From assembly GCA_039794245.1 (NCBI GenBank), contig JBDIVS010000021.1:1-50858 (forward strand): a stretch of DNA of 50,858 nucleotides. Reading direction: 5' to 3'. A program made the translations under genes and the position numbers. Within the stretch, counting starts at the first letter, position 1, and the number at the start of each line of letters is the position of its first letter. The notes beneath the pieces are model-generated. The model was not told the origin of the DNA and did no database searches. It was given only the letters and a program-made list of their open reading frames with translations. This document shows positions 34,564 through 42,516 of the stretch, in pieces. This DNA comes from DAITQM01 sp039794245 (GTDB lineage Bacteria > Pseudomonadota > Gammaproteobacteria > Xanthomonadales > Wenzhouxiangellaceae).

Positions 34564-36267
34564 ATGGTCAAACGTCGAGACGTACTGAAAATGGGACTGG
34601 CGGCCGGCGGCAGCGCCGGCTTGCTGGCCTCACGGGGCGGCTACGCCCAGTTGTGCGATCCGGACGGCCGGCCGCCGGTGCTCGAAGTGGCACCGAGCCC
34701 GCCGGTCGAACCGTTCACCGCGCCGTTGTTCATCATGCCGGTACTGCAGCCGGTGCCGCAGAGCGTAATCGATAACAGCCCAGAGGGGCCGGTCGATCCG
34801 AACGCCCATCAGCGGTACAACGAGTTTTTACCGCAGAAATACTATGTCCAGCACATCAACGAGTTCCGCTGGGTTTACCACCCGTCGGGGCCCTACGCCG
34901 CCGGCGCGTGGCACTGGGGATTCGACGGGCTGGTACCGGGAGCGACGATCGTCGGCCGTTACGGCGAGCCGATCCTGGTCCGCCGTTTCAACGACGTGCC
35001 GCCGGTCGGTGCCACCAAGGTGACCTTCGCGCTGCCGTCGTTCACGGTCCACCACCATAACGGTCACCAGGCTTCGGAATCGGACGGCATCCCGCAGAAC
35101 TACTTCAACCCCGGCGAGTTCTGGGATTACCACTACCCGCACTTCCCGGCCGGCAGCCCGGACGATCCGCAGGGATTGAACGGCGACCAGGAAGTGATGA
35201 ACACGTTGTGGTACCACGATCACCGGCTTGATTTCACCGCGACCAACGTCTATGCCGGCGTCCAGGGCTTCTACCTGTTGTTCGACCGCAAGGATTCGGG
35301 CGACGAGAACGACACCAACCCCGAGGCCTTCCGGCTGCCGAGCGGCAAGTACGACGTGCCCTTGATGCTGAACGATGTGCTCTTCGCACTCGACGCCAAT
35401 GGCGAGGCGCAGGTGGTCTTCGACCGCTCGCTGCTCAACGGCTGGCTGGGCGACAAAATCGTCGTCAACCGGACAATCGAGCCGTTCCTCAACGTCGAGC
35501 GGCGCAAATACCGCTTCCGGATCCTGAACAGCGGGCCGTCGCGCCTCTACCAGTTGTTCATGAGCGACGACAGCCCGTTTCTGATCCTCTCCACCGACGG
35601 CAATCTGCTGCCCGAGCCGGTGGTCGCCGAAAGCCTGACGCTCGGTGTCGCCGAACGGCACGACATCATCATCGACTTCACGCGCTACCAGGTCGGCCAG
35701 AAAGTCGAAATCTGGAACCGCATGGAACAGATCGACGGCGCCGGGCCGACCGGGCGGCTGGTCGAGCCGGGCATGCCGGTGATCCAGTTCCGCGTCGTGC
35801 AGAGCACTGCGCCCGACAACAGCCGGATTCCCGATGTGCTGCGCCCGCTGCCGGCGATCAACCTGGACGAAGTCGTCCGCGAACGTGATTTTCTGTTCGA
35901 TTACGACGGCGGTGTCTGGACCATCAACGGCAAGACGATGGAAGAAGACCGGATCGACGTCGGCATCCGGATGAACAGTGCCGAAATCTGGACGATCCGC
36001 AACGCCGGCACCAGCTGGTCGCACCCAGTGCACACCCATTTCGAGGAATTCCAGATCCTCAAATGGAACGGCGTGCCGATCCCGAACGGCAGCGTGCTGC
36101 GCTCGCGCAAGGACGTTACCACGATCGGCCCCGGCGATACCGTGACTTTCTTCGGTCGCTGGCGCGATTTCGAGGGCATGCACGTGTTGCACTGCCATAA
36201 CGTCGTCCACGAAGATCACGCCATGATGCTGAATTGGAAGATGGTCCCGGCCGGGGAAGACTTCTAG
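34564..36267 (+). CDS. Tat-type multicopper oxidase (CotA/bilirubin-oxidase-like)
   Basis: A 567-residue three-domain multicopper oxidase, exported by a twin-arginine-like signal (KRRDVLKMG) with cleavage near 29. Copper ligands are visible: His163 and His165 (in VHHHNGH, where most relatives have HxHG), His218 and His220 (YHDH), His487, His490 and His492 (HPVHTH), His543-Cys544-His545 and His549 (HCHNVVHED), and axial Met554. The ...HEDHAMM end is closer to bilirubin oxidase and CotA than to CopA or CueO. Such enzymes oxidise phenols, metals (Mn, Cu, Fe) or bilirubin and reduce O2 to water. The ATG follows AGGGGAG with an 8-nt spacer. It is the first gene of a three-gene operon; substrate unknown. 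Confidence 0.92.
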   Translation: MVKRRDVLKMGLAAGGSAGLLASRGGYAQLCDPDGRPPVLEVAPSPPVEPFTAPLFIMPVLQPVPQSVIDNSPEGPVDPNAHQRYNEFLPQKYYVQHINEFRWVYHPSGPYAAGAWHWGFDGLVPGATIVGRYGEPILVRRFNDVPPVGATKVTFALPSFTVHHHNGHQASESDGIPQNYFNPGEFWDYHYPHFPAGSPDDPQGLNGDQEVMNTLWYHDHRLDFTATNVYAGVQGFYLLFDRKDSGDENDTNPEAFRLPSGKYDVPLMLNDVLFALDANGEAQVVFDRSLLNGWLGDKIVVNRTIEPFLNVERRKYRFRILNSGPSRLYQLFMSDDSPFLILSTDGNLLPEPVVAESLTLGVAERHDIIIDFTRYQVGQKVEIWNRMEQIDGAGPTGRLVEPGMPVIQFRVVQSTAPDNSRIPDVLRPLPAINLDEVVRERDFLFDYDGGVWTINGKTMEEDRIDVGIRMNSAEIWTIRNAGTSWSHPVHTHFEEFQILKWNGVPIPNGSVLRSRKDVTTIGPGDTVTFFGRWRDFEGMHVLHCHNVVHEDHAMMLNWKMVPAGEDF

Positions 36268-36300
36268 GCCGTACCGCGCAACTACTTGAGGAGATTTGCA

Positions 36301-37035
36301 ATGAACGACAGACGCAAGGCGTTGGAAAAAATCGCCTTGGGCATGGCGGCGGTACCGGCAGCGGCAGCGCTGCTGGCGACGGCCGACAAAGCCAAGGCCG
36401 TGGGTTTCGAAGCCCAAAAGATGTGCCGGCCGCCGGGCGATCCCGGCGAGGCACTGGTGCCCGTGGCACTCAGCATTCCCGATGTGCCGGTCATCGCTCA
36501 TGACGGCAGCCGCGGGCTGCTTTACAGCCAGTTCATGAAAGACCGCATCGTGCTGGTCAACGTGATCGACACGCAAAGCGCTCTCAGCGACAAGGTGATG
36601 GCCAATCTGGCCAACATCCAGCAGGCGCTCGGCAACCGCCTCGGCAAAGATGTTTTGATGTTCAGCCTGGCCGCCGATCCGCGGCGCGATACCGAATCGC
36701 GCCTGGCGGAATACGCCGCCAGGCATGGCGTCGGACCCTACTGGAAACTGCTGACCGGTCATCCTGACGATATCCAGACGGCGCAGTACCGGTTCTTCGG
36801 CCCGCACGGCATCCACGGCCACGCCCGCGGCATGGTGCGCTACGGCAACGTCAAGGTCGGGTTGTGGGGCGGTTTTTCGGCCGATCTCAAACCGCACCTG
36901 GCGCTCCGCCGGGTCGATTGGGTCACGGCGGCGGCGCCGCCGGCGAAAGGGGTTTACCAGCGGCGCGGCCCGGCGGCCCAGGCGTGGAAACGCCCGGTGT
37001 ACGACGCGCGCCTGGACCTGAAAGGGGAGGCATGA
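36301..37035 (+). CDS. SCO1/SenC-like protein lacking the copper-binding cysteines
   Basis: A 244-residue exported protein (Tat-like NDRRKALEK start) with the thioredoxin-like SCO fold. Family pieces are VLVNVID, the helix ANLANIQQAL, FSLAADPRRDTESRLAEYAARHG and WKLLTGHPDDI. In SCO proteins the first strand leads into CPxxCP; here the aligned residues are Ser93 and Asp97 in DTQSALSDK, so both copper/redox cysteines are gone. His169, His172 and His174 (HGIHGH) lie where the SCO copper His is expected. The only cysteine is Cys42. The ATG at 36301 follows AGGAG (7-nt spacer). It sits 33 nt after the oxidase gene and could load it with metal through His, or act as a scaffold. Confidence 0.82.
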   Translation: MNDRRKALEKIALGMAAVPAAAALLATADKAKAVGFEAQKMCRPPGDPGEALVPVALSIPDVPVIAHDGSRGLLYSQFMKDRIVLVNVIDTQSALSDKVMANLANIQQALGNRLGKDVLMFSLAADPRRDTESRLAEYAARHGVGPYWKLLTGHPDDIQTAQYRFFGPHGIHGHARGMVRYGNVKVGLWGGFSADLKPHLALRRVDWVTAAAPPAKGVYQRRGPAAQAWKRPVYDARLDLKGEA

Positions 37036-37036
37036 A

Positions 37037-38752
37037 ATGAAGACCAGATCATTGTTTAGCCATATCGCTGCAACCGGCCTTCTGGCCGTGGGCGGCTTGT
37101 TCGCCGGTCCGGCCGCGGCGCAGGACGGCTTCGTCTGCACCCCCGGCACGCCCGGCCACCCCGGTGTCCAACCGCGGCCGATGCTGATGCCGCCGGTGCA
37201 GACCGACACCAAAACGACAGTGCAATATGCCGAAGGCATGTTCCCGCCGTCCAATCCGTTCCTCGATCCGCCGGGCAGCAACCTGCTGCCCAACGCCAAC
37301 AGCAACGTGTTCGACGGCGCCTGCAACGAGGTGCCGAACACGCTGCCTTCGACGCCGGACAACCCGTACAACCTGCATCCCGACCCGGTCGTCACCCCGA
37401 TCAACCCGACGTCGCCGACGCAGGATCTCGACGCGGTGTTCCAGGCGATCGAGGAGAGCAACGAGGCCGGCCCGGTCGATCTCGATGCGGTCCGGCTCGG
37501 CATCGACATTCTGGAGGGCAATCCGATCCCCGATCGGGTGTACAGCGGCTTCCCGCTTTTGCACTACACCGGCCCACTGAAGGTCAAGAACGCCGACGAT
37601 TTCACGCTGATCCGCGATGCCCAGGGCAACGTCACCGGCGGCAACGTCTCCGTACGCCACATCTGGTACGACAACCATATCGAAGGCGATACGATGTTCA
37701 TGGAAATTCCCGACGAATTGATGGAAATTCCGTGGACGATGACCTTTGTCGAAGACACGCTGTTCCGCGGCCACGACGATTTCTCGCCGTTTGCGATGTT
37801 CTTCGACACCGCGGCCGAAGTCGTCGGACCCAACGGTCAGATACAGAACCCGCCGATGGTCGCCTTCGACCAGACCTTCTTCCCGATGGAAGAAGGGACG
37901 CGCAGTGTCTTCGATATCGCGATGCCGCCCGGCAAGTACTACAACCTGACCTACACCTGGGGCTGGCGCTGGCATCCGCCGCGGGTCCAGGCGATCGAGA
38001 ACGCCCGCAAGGTGCGCAACTTCGTGCCGCTTCGGCAGTTCGAGGTCGATGTCTTCGGCGAGAACCCGCGGGCCAGTGAGTTGAAAAAGCTGCAGGCAAT
38101 CAGCAAGATCGGGCATCTTGCGCCGGCCAAGCGGATGTGGAGCGCTCTGCAGTCGATCCGGTTCATCGGTGCGCTGCCGGGCCCGGCCACGCACGGCCGC
38201 CGGCTCCTGATCCGCCGCGCACTGGAAGAGGCCAGGGCGGCGTTCCAGGACTGGAAGTTCCGCACCAAGCTGCCGCGCGGCTTCGAACTCGATCCGAACA
38301 GCCACGTGACCCTGGTATACCTCAACAACACGATCTACGGCCAGATCAACGCCAAGGTCGCGAATATGGGCGTCGGGCCGGTACGTGAGTTGGACGAATG
38401 GGAGACCCGGCCGTTCCAGTACAAGGCCCGAGTTTACAACGGCGATCACTATATTCGCGGTTACGTCGCGGTCGATTTCGGCGGCTGGCGCGGCTGGGAG
38501 AACCAGTTCCAGTCGACGATTCCGCTCGCCGGCTCAGGCGCCTGGTTCACGTTCGGCCGCGTGCACTTCATGCCGCTCGCCGGCATGCCGCCGTTCGACC
38601 CGTTCATTATCCGGATCGACCGGGCAAAAGGCCTGGGCCAGCCCTCGTTCCGCGATATCGAGATCAACCTGAACCACGATCCGTCGCGGCGCCTGAGGAT
38701 GTACCAGTTCGATCCCGAGCACCACGACGTCGCCGTCTGGTCGTTCCACTGA
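37037..38752 (+). CDS. Large secreted protein of unknown family
   Basis: A 571-residue protein with a Sec signal (AAAQ cleavage near 29). No family was recognised. Residues about 30-115 are Pro/Asn-rich with the only two cysteines (GFVCTPG and FDGACNE), which could form one disulfide. The rest alternates strands and aromatic-rich segments (DNHIEGDTMFMEIPDELMEI, YTWGWRWHPPR, FGGWRGWENQF), and is rich in His and Met (HDDFSPFAMFF, HYTGP, EHHDVAVW), which would suit metal contacts. ATG at 37037 lies 1 nt after the previous stop, behind GGGGAGG. Its place suggests a partner or target of the oxidase. A function is not claimed. Confidence 0.8.
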   Translation: MKTRSLFSHIAATGLLAVGGLFAGPAAAQDGFVCTPGTPGHPGVQPRPMLMPPVQTDTKTTVQYAEGMFPPSNPFLDPPGSNLLPNANSNVFDGACNEVPNTLPSTPDNPYNLHPDPVVTPINPTSPTQDLDAVFQAIEESNEAGPVDLDAVRLGIDILEGNPIPDRVYSGFPLLHYTGPLKVKNADDFTLIRDAQGNVTGGNVSVRHIWYDNHIEGDTMFMEIPDELMEIPWTMTFVEDTLFRGHDDFSPFAMFFDTAAEVVGPNGQIQNPPMVAFDQTFFPMEEGTRSVFDIAMPPGKYYNLTYTWGWRWHPPRVQAIENARKVRNFVPLRQFEVDVFGENPRASELKKLQAISKIGHLAPAKRMWSALQSIRFIGALPGPATHGRRLLIRRALEEARAAFQDWKFRTKLPRGFELDPNSHVTLVYLNNTIYGQINAKVANMGVGPVRELDEWETRPFQYKARVYNGDHYIRGYVAVDFGGWRGWENQFQSTIPLAGSGAWFTFGRVHFMPLAGMPPFDPFIIRIDRAKGLGQPSFRDIEINLNHDPSRRLRMYQFDPEHHDVAVWSFH

Positions 38753-38804
38753 GCGGCCGGAACAGGGCTTCGTGCCTGTGCTGACACGGCTGTCAGTACC
38801 TGTT

Positions 38805-38835
38805 GCGGCCCCGGCCATGCCGGGGCCGCATTTTT
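38805..38835 (+). terminator. Intrinsic terminator of the oxidase operon
   Basis: Perfect 11-bp stem GCGGCCCCGGC with GCCGGGGCCGC around a CAT loop, followed by A and five T. It lies 53 nt after the last gene and should end the message. Confidence 0.9.
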
Positions 38836-38879
38836 CTCGGAGCGCATACCTTGTGCCTCTTTTTTTCTCATTCCGGAGG

Positions 38880-38977
38880 CGCCTGCGACAGCGGGTGCGA
38901 TCCGGACAAATTCGTTGGGAACGAATTTGGCCGCGCCGCAGGCGACCGGGCGGGGGTGCGCGCCAGGACGGCGCGCA
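38880..38977. repeat. Cluster of nested palindromes
   Basis: An outer CGCCTGCG (38880-38887) pairs with CGCAGGCG (38937-38944) around a perfect 10-bp hairpin CAAATTCGTT-GGG-AACGAATTTG (38907-38929). A second perfect hairpin follows, TGCGCGCC-AGGAC-GGCGCGCA (38957-38977). The structure resembles REP/BIME-type intergenic DNA; copies elsewhere cannot be checked here. Confidence 0.55.
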
Positions 38978-39404
38978 TATATCCAGATAAAAGATTCCTC
39001 TCGCCAAGACCGCCAGGATTTACAAAACCTCAAGCGGATCAACCAGCACTTGAATCGATTGGTATGCCAATACCGGTCACGCAATGGCTTCCACCATGAA
39101 GGTCGCAAGCCACCTGAAGTGGACCCCATTGTCAAGACAGAATCCGCATGAGTTTTAAGCTATAGCTTGTGCCTCAATCGCAGCTGAACAGCGCTGCCCT
39201 GTTATTGCAGGTTTGCCAAGCGGTATTGCCGCCGGGCCGGGGTACGGATGATAGCGATCGCGCTGCGGGCCAGGGGAGCCGCACCGCAGCACGGCGACAG
39301 GATAACGGCGCGCGATCGGCCGCCGGCGCGGCAAATTGTCGCAGCCGGTCAAGTGGCATGAAGGGCGGCTACAATGCCGCCAGCGGCGGCGTGGGAGAAG
39401 GGTG
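38978..39404. other. Non-coding stretch with possible IS remnant and palindrome
   Basis: No convincing gene. The part 39112-39145 contains GTGGACCCCATTGTCAAGAC, which on the other strand resembles the end of some IS3-type elements (a weak memory-based match). At 39157-39168 lies the perfect palindrome AAGCTATAGCTT, an operator-like site about 240 nt before the next start codon. The GC content of 38990-39180 is lower than in the neighbouring genes, which also suggests inserted DNA. Confidence 0.3.
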
Positions 39405-40784
39405 ATGCAGCTTCAGTTTCACGGGGCGGCCGGCGAAGTGACCGGCTCGTGCCTGGCGCTCGAATGCCGAGGGCAGACCGTGCTTGTCGATTGCGGCATC
39501 ATCCAGGGCGGCCGCGATGCCGCCGGGCGCAACCGCGCACCGTTTCCGTTCGCCGCCGGCGATGTGGCGGCCGTGCTTTTGACCCATGCCCATCTCGACC
39601 ACAGCGGGCGTTTGCCGCTGCTTTGCCAGCGGGGCTTCAGCGGCCCGATTCACACCCACCCGGCCACCGTCGAACTGTGCGCCATCCTATGGCGCGATGC
39701 GGCCGGTCTGCTGGCCAACGAAGCCGAGACCGAAGCAAAAAAGAGCGGCCGCCGGGTCGAGCCGTTGTACAGCGAGGACGATGTCGCCGCAGCGCTGGGC
39801 CGTTTCACACCCGTCGCTTATGGTGAGTGGCACGGAATCGTGCCCGGCCTGCGTTGCCGCTGGCACGATGCCGGGCATATCCTCGGCGCGGCGTCGCTCG
39901 AACTCGAACTCGATGAACAGGGCACGCAACGGCGGATCGTGATCAGCGGCGATCTCGGTCCCTACGGGGCGCCCTTGATGCGCAACCCCGAGCCGCCGGC
40001 GGCCGCCGATCTCGTGGTGATGGAATGCACCTACGGCGACCGCTGCCACCGCAGCCGCGAAGCGACATTGGCGGAACTCGCCGGCATTCTGGACGAAGCC
40101 GCCCGGCACGGCGGCAATGTGCTGATCCCGGCGTTCGCCGTCGGGCGCAGCCAGGAGTTGATCTATCACCTGGCGCGCCACCGCCGGGAATGGGGACTTG
40201 ACCGTTTCAGAATCTTTCTCGACAGCCCGCTGGCCATCCAGGCGACCGAAATCTATCGCCGCTATCCGCTGCTCCTCGATCGCGAGGCGGTGGCGTTCAA
40301 CAATGCCGCACGGCATTCCAACCCGCTGCCCGAACTCGAGCTCACCGCATCGGCGGCAGAATCCAAGGCGATCAACGAGATCGCCGAGCGGGTGATCGTG
40401 ATCGCCGGTTCAGGCATGATGACCGGCGGGCGGATCGCGCACCATCTGCGCCACCGCCTCGGCAACCCGCGCAATCACCTGGTGATCACCGGCTACCAGG
40501 CCGAAGGCACGTTGGGCCGCCGGTTGATCGACGGCGCGAAAACGGCACGGCTTTACGGCGAAGAAGTCGCGGTCAGGGCCGGCATCCATACGCTCGGCGG
40601 TTTCTCGGCACATGCCGACCAGGCCGACCTGGTACGCTGGTACGGCACCTTCAATCCACCGCCGCCGCTGTACTTGGTCCACGGCGAACCGAACGCCGCC
40701 AGGGCCTTCGGCGACCATCTGAAATCACTGCACCTGCCGGCGCCGGTCACCGCCGCGCTTGGTATGACAATTGGTTTGGATTGA
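39405..40784 (+). CDS. Beta-CASP metallo-beta-lactamase-fold ribonuclease-like protein
   Basis: A 459-residue protein of the CPSF/YsnE-like MBL family. The metal motif THAHLDHSGRLP gives His61, His63, Asp65 and His66; further ligands are the His in HDAGHILGA and the Asp in ISGDLGP. The beta-CASP insertion contains IPAFAVGRSQEL and MECTYGDR. The C-terminal RMMBL part has LGGFSAHADQADL and LVHGE. Members are RNA exo- or endonucleases in bacteria. The ATG follows GGGAGAAGGG closely; the frame is open 69 nt further upstream without similarity. GST follows 26 nt downstream. Confidence 0.9.
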   Translation: MQLQFHGAAGEVTGSCLALECRGQTVLVDCGIIQGGRDAAGRNRAPFPFAAGDVAAVLLTHAHLDHSGRLPLLCQRGFSGPIHTHPATVELCAILWRDAAGLLANEAETEAKKSGRRVEPLYSEDDVAAALGRFTPVAYGEWHGIVPGLRCRWHDAGHILGAASLELELDEQGTQRRIVISGDLGPYGAPLMRNPEPPAAADLVVMECTYGDRCHRSREATLAELAGILDEAARHGGNVLIPAFAVGRSQELIYHLARHRREWGLDRFRIFLDSPLAIQATEIYRRYPLLLDREAVAFNNAARHSNPLPELELTASAAESKAINEIAERVIVIAGSGMMTGGRIAHHLRHRLGNPRNHLVITGYQAEGTLGRRLIDGAKTARLYGEEVAVRAGIHTLGGFSAHADQADLVRWYGTFNPPPPLYLVHGEPNAARAFGDHLKSLHLPAPVTAALGMTIGLD

Positions 40785-40810
40785 TATTGTTCAACGATGG
40801 AGTAACCGCA

Positions 40811-41440
40811 ATGGAAAAACTTTATTACCTTCCCGGGGCCTGTTCGCTGGCCGTGCATATCGCTCTTGAATGGGCGGGCGCCGAATATCAGGCGATTGCC
40901 GTCGAGCGTGGCGGTGAGTTGATCAAAAGTCTCAACCCGCAAGGCGCAGTGCCGGTGCTGGTTGATCCCGCGGGTGAAGTGCTTACCCAGGCGGCGGCGA
41001 TCCTGCTCGATCTGGCGGAGCGCTATCCGGCGGCGCACCTGGCCGGCGAGGCGCGTTCGCGGCGCGCCGTGCTGCGTTATCTGGCGTTCTGCAACGCCGA
41101 CCTGCACCCGGCGCACGCCCCGTATTTCGTCCCGCAGCGCTTTCTGCCGCAGGGCGGCGAGGCGGAATTTCAGGCCTTGAAGGAAGCGGCGATGGCGCGT
41201 ATCGCCGGCCTGTACGACTGGCTGGCCAGCGAACTTGCCGGCCGCGAGTATTTCGTCGGCAACCGGCCGACGATCGCCGACGCCTACGGCTATACCGTGA
41301 TGCGCTGGAGCCGTGACATGACGCATCCGGCAATCAGCTTCGCGCCGCTGCGCGCCTTCATCGCCCGGATGGAGCAGAATGCCGGTGTGGTCAACGCCTT
41401 GATCGCCGAGGGACTAGAAACGTTGATCGCCGGGAGTTAG
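40811..41440 (+). CDS. Glutathione S-transferase
   Basis: A 209-residue cytosolic-type GST. The N-terminal thioredoxin domain (about 1-78) starts with KLYYLPGACSLAVHIALEWA, where Cys10/Ser11 of GACS is the catalytic place in beta-class GSTs, and has NPQGAVPVLVD with the cis-Pro. The helical C-terminal domain includes NRPTIADAYGYTVMRW. Beta-class GSTs conjugate or reduce electrophiles with glutathione, which gshB here provides. The ATG at 40811 follows GGAG with an 8-nt spacer; an in-frame ATG 30 nt upstream is less likely. Confidence 0.92.
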   Translation: MEKLYYLPGACSLAVHIALEWAGAEYQAIAVERGGELIKSLNPQGAVPVLVDPAGEVLTQAAAILLDLAERYPAAHLAGEARSRRAVLRYLAFCNADLHPAHAPYFVPQRFLPQGGEAEFQALKEAAMARIAGLYDWLASELAGREYFVGNRPTIADAYGYTVMRWSRDMTHPAISFAPLRAFIARMEQNAGVVNALIAEGLETLIAGS

Positions 41441-41480
41441 CAAAGCAGCTTGAATCCACCACCCCGGATAATGTTACTAA

Positions 41481-41802
41481 ACCCAACAGTTGCATAAATT
41501 TTGCTCTATTTCATCTAATCTACAATGAAATCATATAGTTATGACGGTATTAGTTCAAATATCGAATTCACCCGGGGTGACGCGCCCGGTTTCTCGCCCA
41601 AGCGGGCGGCTCATCTCGTCTGCTTCCCCTCGAACCGTAGAATTACTACGGTTTTTACTCGGACTGTCCTGTCCTCGCCCTGTCGCAACGGGCCGGCCCT
41701 GCGGCCGTTCAAATTGCGTTCCCGACGTATTTGTCGGGGAATCGAACAAGCTGCGCTCGCCAGCTTGACCGAGAATCCCTGGAATTTATGCAACAGTTGG
41801 GT
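41481..41802. mobile_element. MITE-like element with 20-bp terminal inverted repeats and internal hairpins (copy 1)
   Basis: The left end ACCCAACAGTTGCATAAATT (41481-41500) and the right end (41783-41802) are inverted repeats with a single mismatch in 20. Inside are short stems: TCACCC-G-GGGTGA near 41570, AACCGTAG/CTACGGTT followed by TTTA (41633-41656), GGCCG/CGGCC near 41690, TTCCCGAC/GTCGGGGAA near 41719 and CAAGCTG/CAGCTTG near 41746. No transposase is encoded. A target duplication is not clear. The right two-thirds recurs at 49780-49979. Confidence 0.7.
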
Positions 41803-41831
41803 AAACCGTGTGAGTGGCAGTGTCTAACGGT

Positions 41832-41871
41832 TCCTTCCCCTGCTGGCGGGAGAAGGTTAGGATGGGGGCAT
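41832..41871. repeat. Palindromic unit left of the DUF559 gene (inverted relative to the right unit)
   Basis: Contains CCTTCCCC...GGGAGAAGG and the string GATGGGGGCAT. Its reverse complement aligns with 42201-42240, so the two units bracket the DUF559 gene in opposite orientation. The start codon of the gene lies at the inner edge of this unit. Confidence 0.65.
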
Positions 41872-42247
41872 GTGCAACCGACGAACTCAAGCCAGCAGCA
41901 CTGCATTACGCAGACAGATGACCGATGCCGAGTGTCGCCTGCGGCATGGTTTGCGGAAACGGCAGTTGCAAGGATACAAATTTCGACGGCAATATCCGAT
42001 AGGCCCGTTCATCGCCGATTTTGCGCGCATAGAAATGAGCTTGATTGTTGAAGTTGATGGTGGGCAGCACGGCGAGCAACAGGCACAAGATGAATCACGC
42101 TCTCAATTCCTGAAGAATCATGGATTCAGAGTGCTTCGATTCTGGAATAACGAGGTTTTGAAAGAAACAAATAGGGTGCTGGAGGCGATATTTCAGGCGC
42201 TATGCCCCCACCCCGGCCCTCCCCCGCTTGCGGGGGAGGGAGATTAA
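41870..42247 (+). CDS. DUF559 endonuclease-like protein
   Basis: A 125-residue protein of the DUF559 family, distantly related to very-short-patch-repair endonucleases. Typical pieces are MTDAECRLRHGLRKRQLQGYKFRRQYPIG, here quoted in part as LQGYKFRRQYPIGPFIADF, then IVEVDGGQHGEQ and GFRVLRFWNNEVL. The ATG at 41870 lies at the edge of the left palindromic unit. The last about 16 residues (LCPHPGPPPLAGEGD) are encoded by the right palindromic unit, which also supplies the stop. Genes of this family are often found inside such paired repeats, which suggests a small mobile cassette; function in the cell is unproven. Confidence 0.8.
   Translation: MCNRRTQASSTALRRQMTDAECRLRHGLRKRQLQGYKFRRQYPIGPFIADFARIEMSLIVEVDGGQHGEQQAQDESRSQFLKNHGFRVLRFWNNEVLKETNRVLEAIFQALCPHPGPPPLAGEGD
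42201..42240. repeat. Palindromic unit right of the DUF559 gene
   Basis: Contains the perfect 11-bp stem CCCTCCCCCGC-TT-GCGGGGGAGGG and starts TATGCCCCCAC. It forms the 3' end of the DUF559 frame. A partial third unit (CCCGC-AA-GCGGG) follows near 42259-42270. Confidence 0.7.
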
Positions 42248-42294
42248 GCCGGGCCTTACCCGCAAGCGGGGGGATGAGATGGCGAGTTAGCGCC

Positions 42295-42516
42295 TTATTG
42301 CTGCTCGTCGATTGCCTTGTCCAGTTGCTCCTTGGCTTTTTGCATTTCGTCCTCGACGGCTTTGGCTTTTTCCAGCGCCGCGGCCTGCTCGGCGATGAAG
42401 GTTTCCTCCAGCGGCGGCGGGGGCGGGGCTTCGCCGCCGCCGCAGGCGGCGAGCAGCGGCAGGAAGGCGAAAAGAAGCGGGCGGTACAACACAGTGATAC
42501 AGGAATACGGATTCAT
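42295..42516 (-). CDS. Small coiled-coil lipoprotein
   Basis: A 73-residue protein with a signal ending in the lipobox LAAC (Cys25), a Gly/Pro-rich stretch (GGGEAPPPPP) and a C-terminal helix with heptad character (EQAAALEKAKAVEDEMQKA). It may span from the outer membrane toward the cell wall, but no function is known. Its ATG overlaps the tdk stop as ATGA, so the pair is translationally coupled. Confidence 0.7.
   Translation of the reverse strand: MNPYSCITVLYRPLLFAFLPLLAACGGGEAPPPPPLEETFIAEQAAALEKAKAVEDEMQKAKEQLDKAIDEQQ

Noticed and set aside
34828..37521. 897-codon open frame on the minus strand opposite the oxidase operon
   Set aside because: High-GC codon use keeps this frame open by chance; it spans three convincing plus-strand genes with signal peptides and ribosome binding sites, and its translation shows no domain.
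41525..41827. 100-codon frame inside the MITE-like element
   Set aside because: Both copies share the DNA and its stems, but the frame is not kept in copy 2, so it is not a gene.
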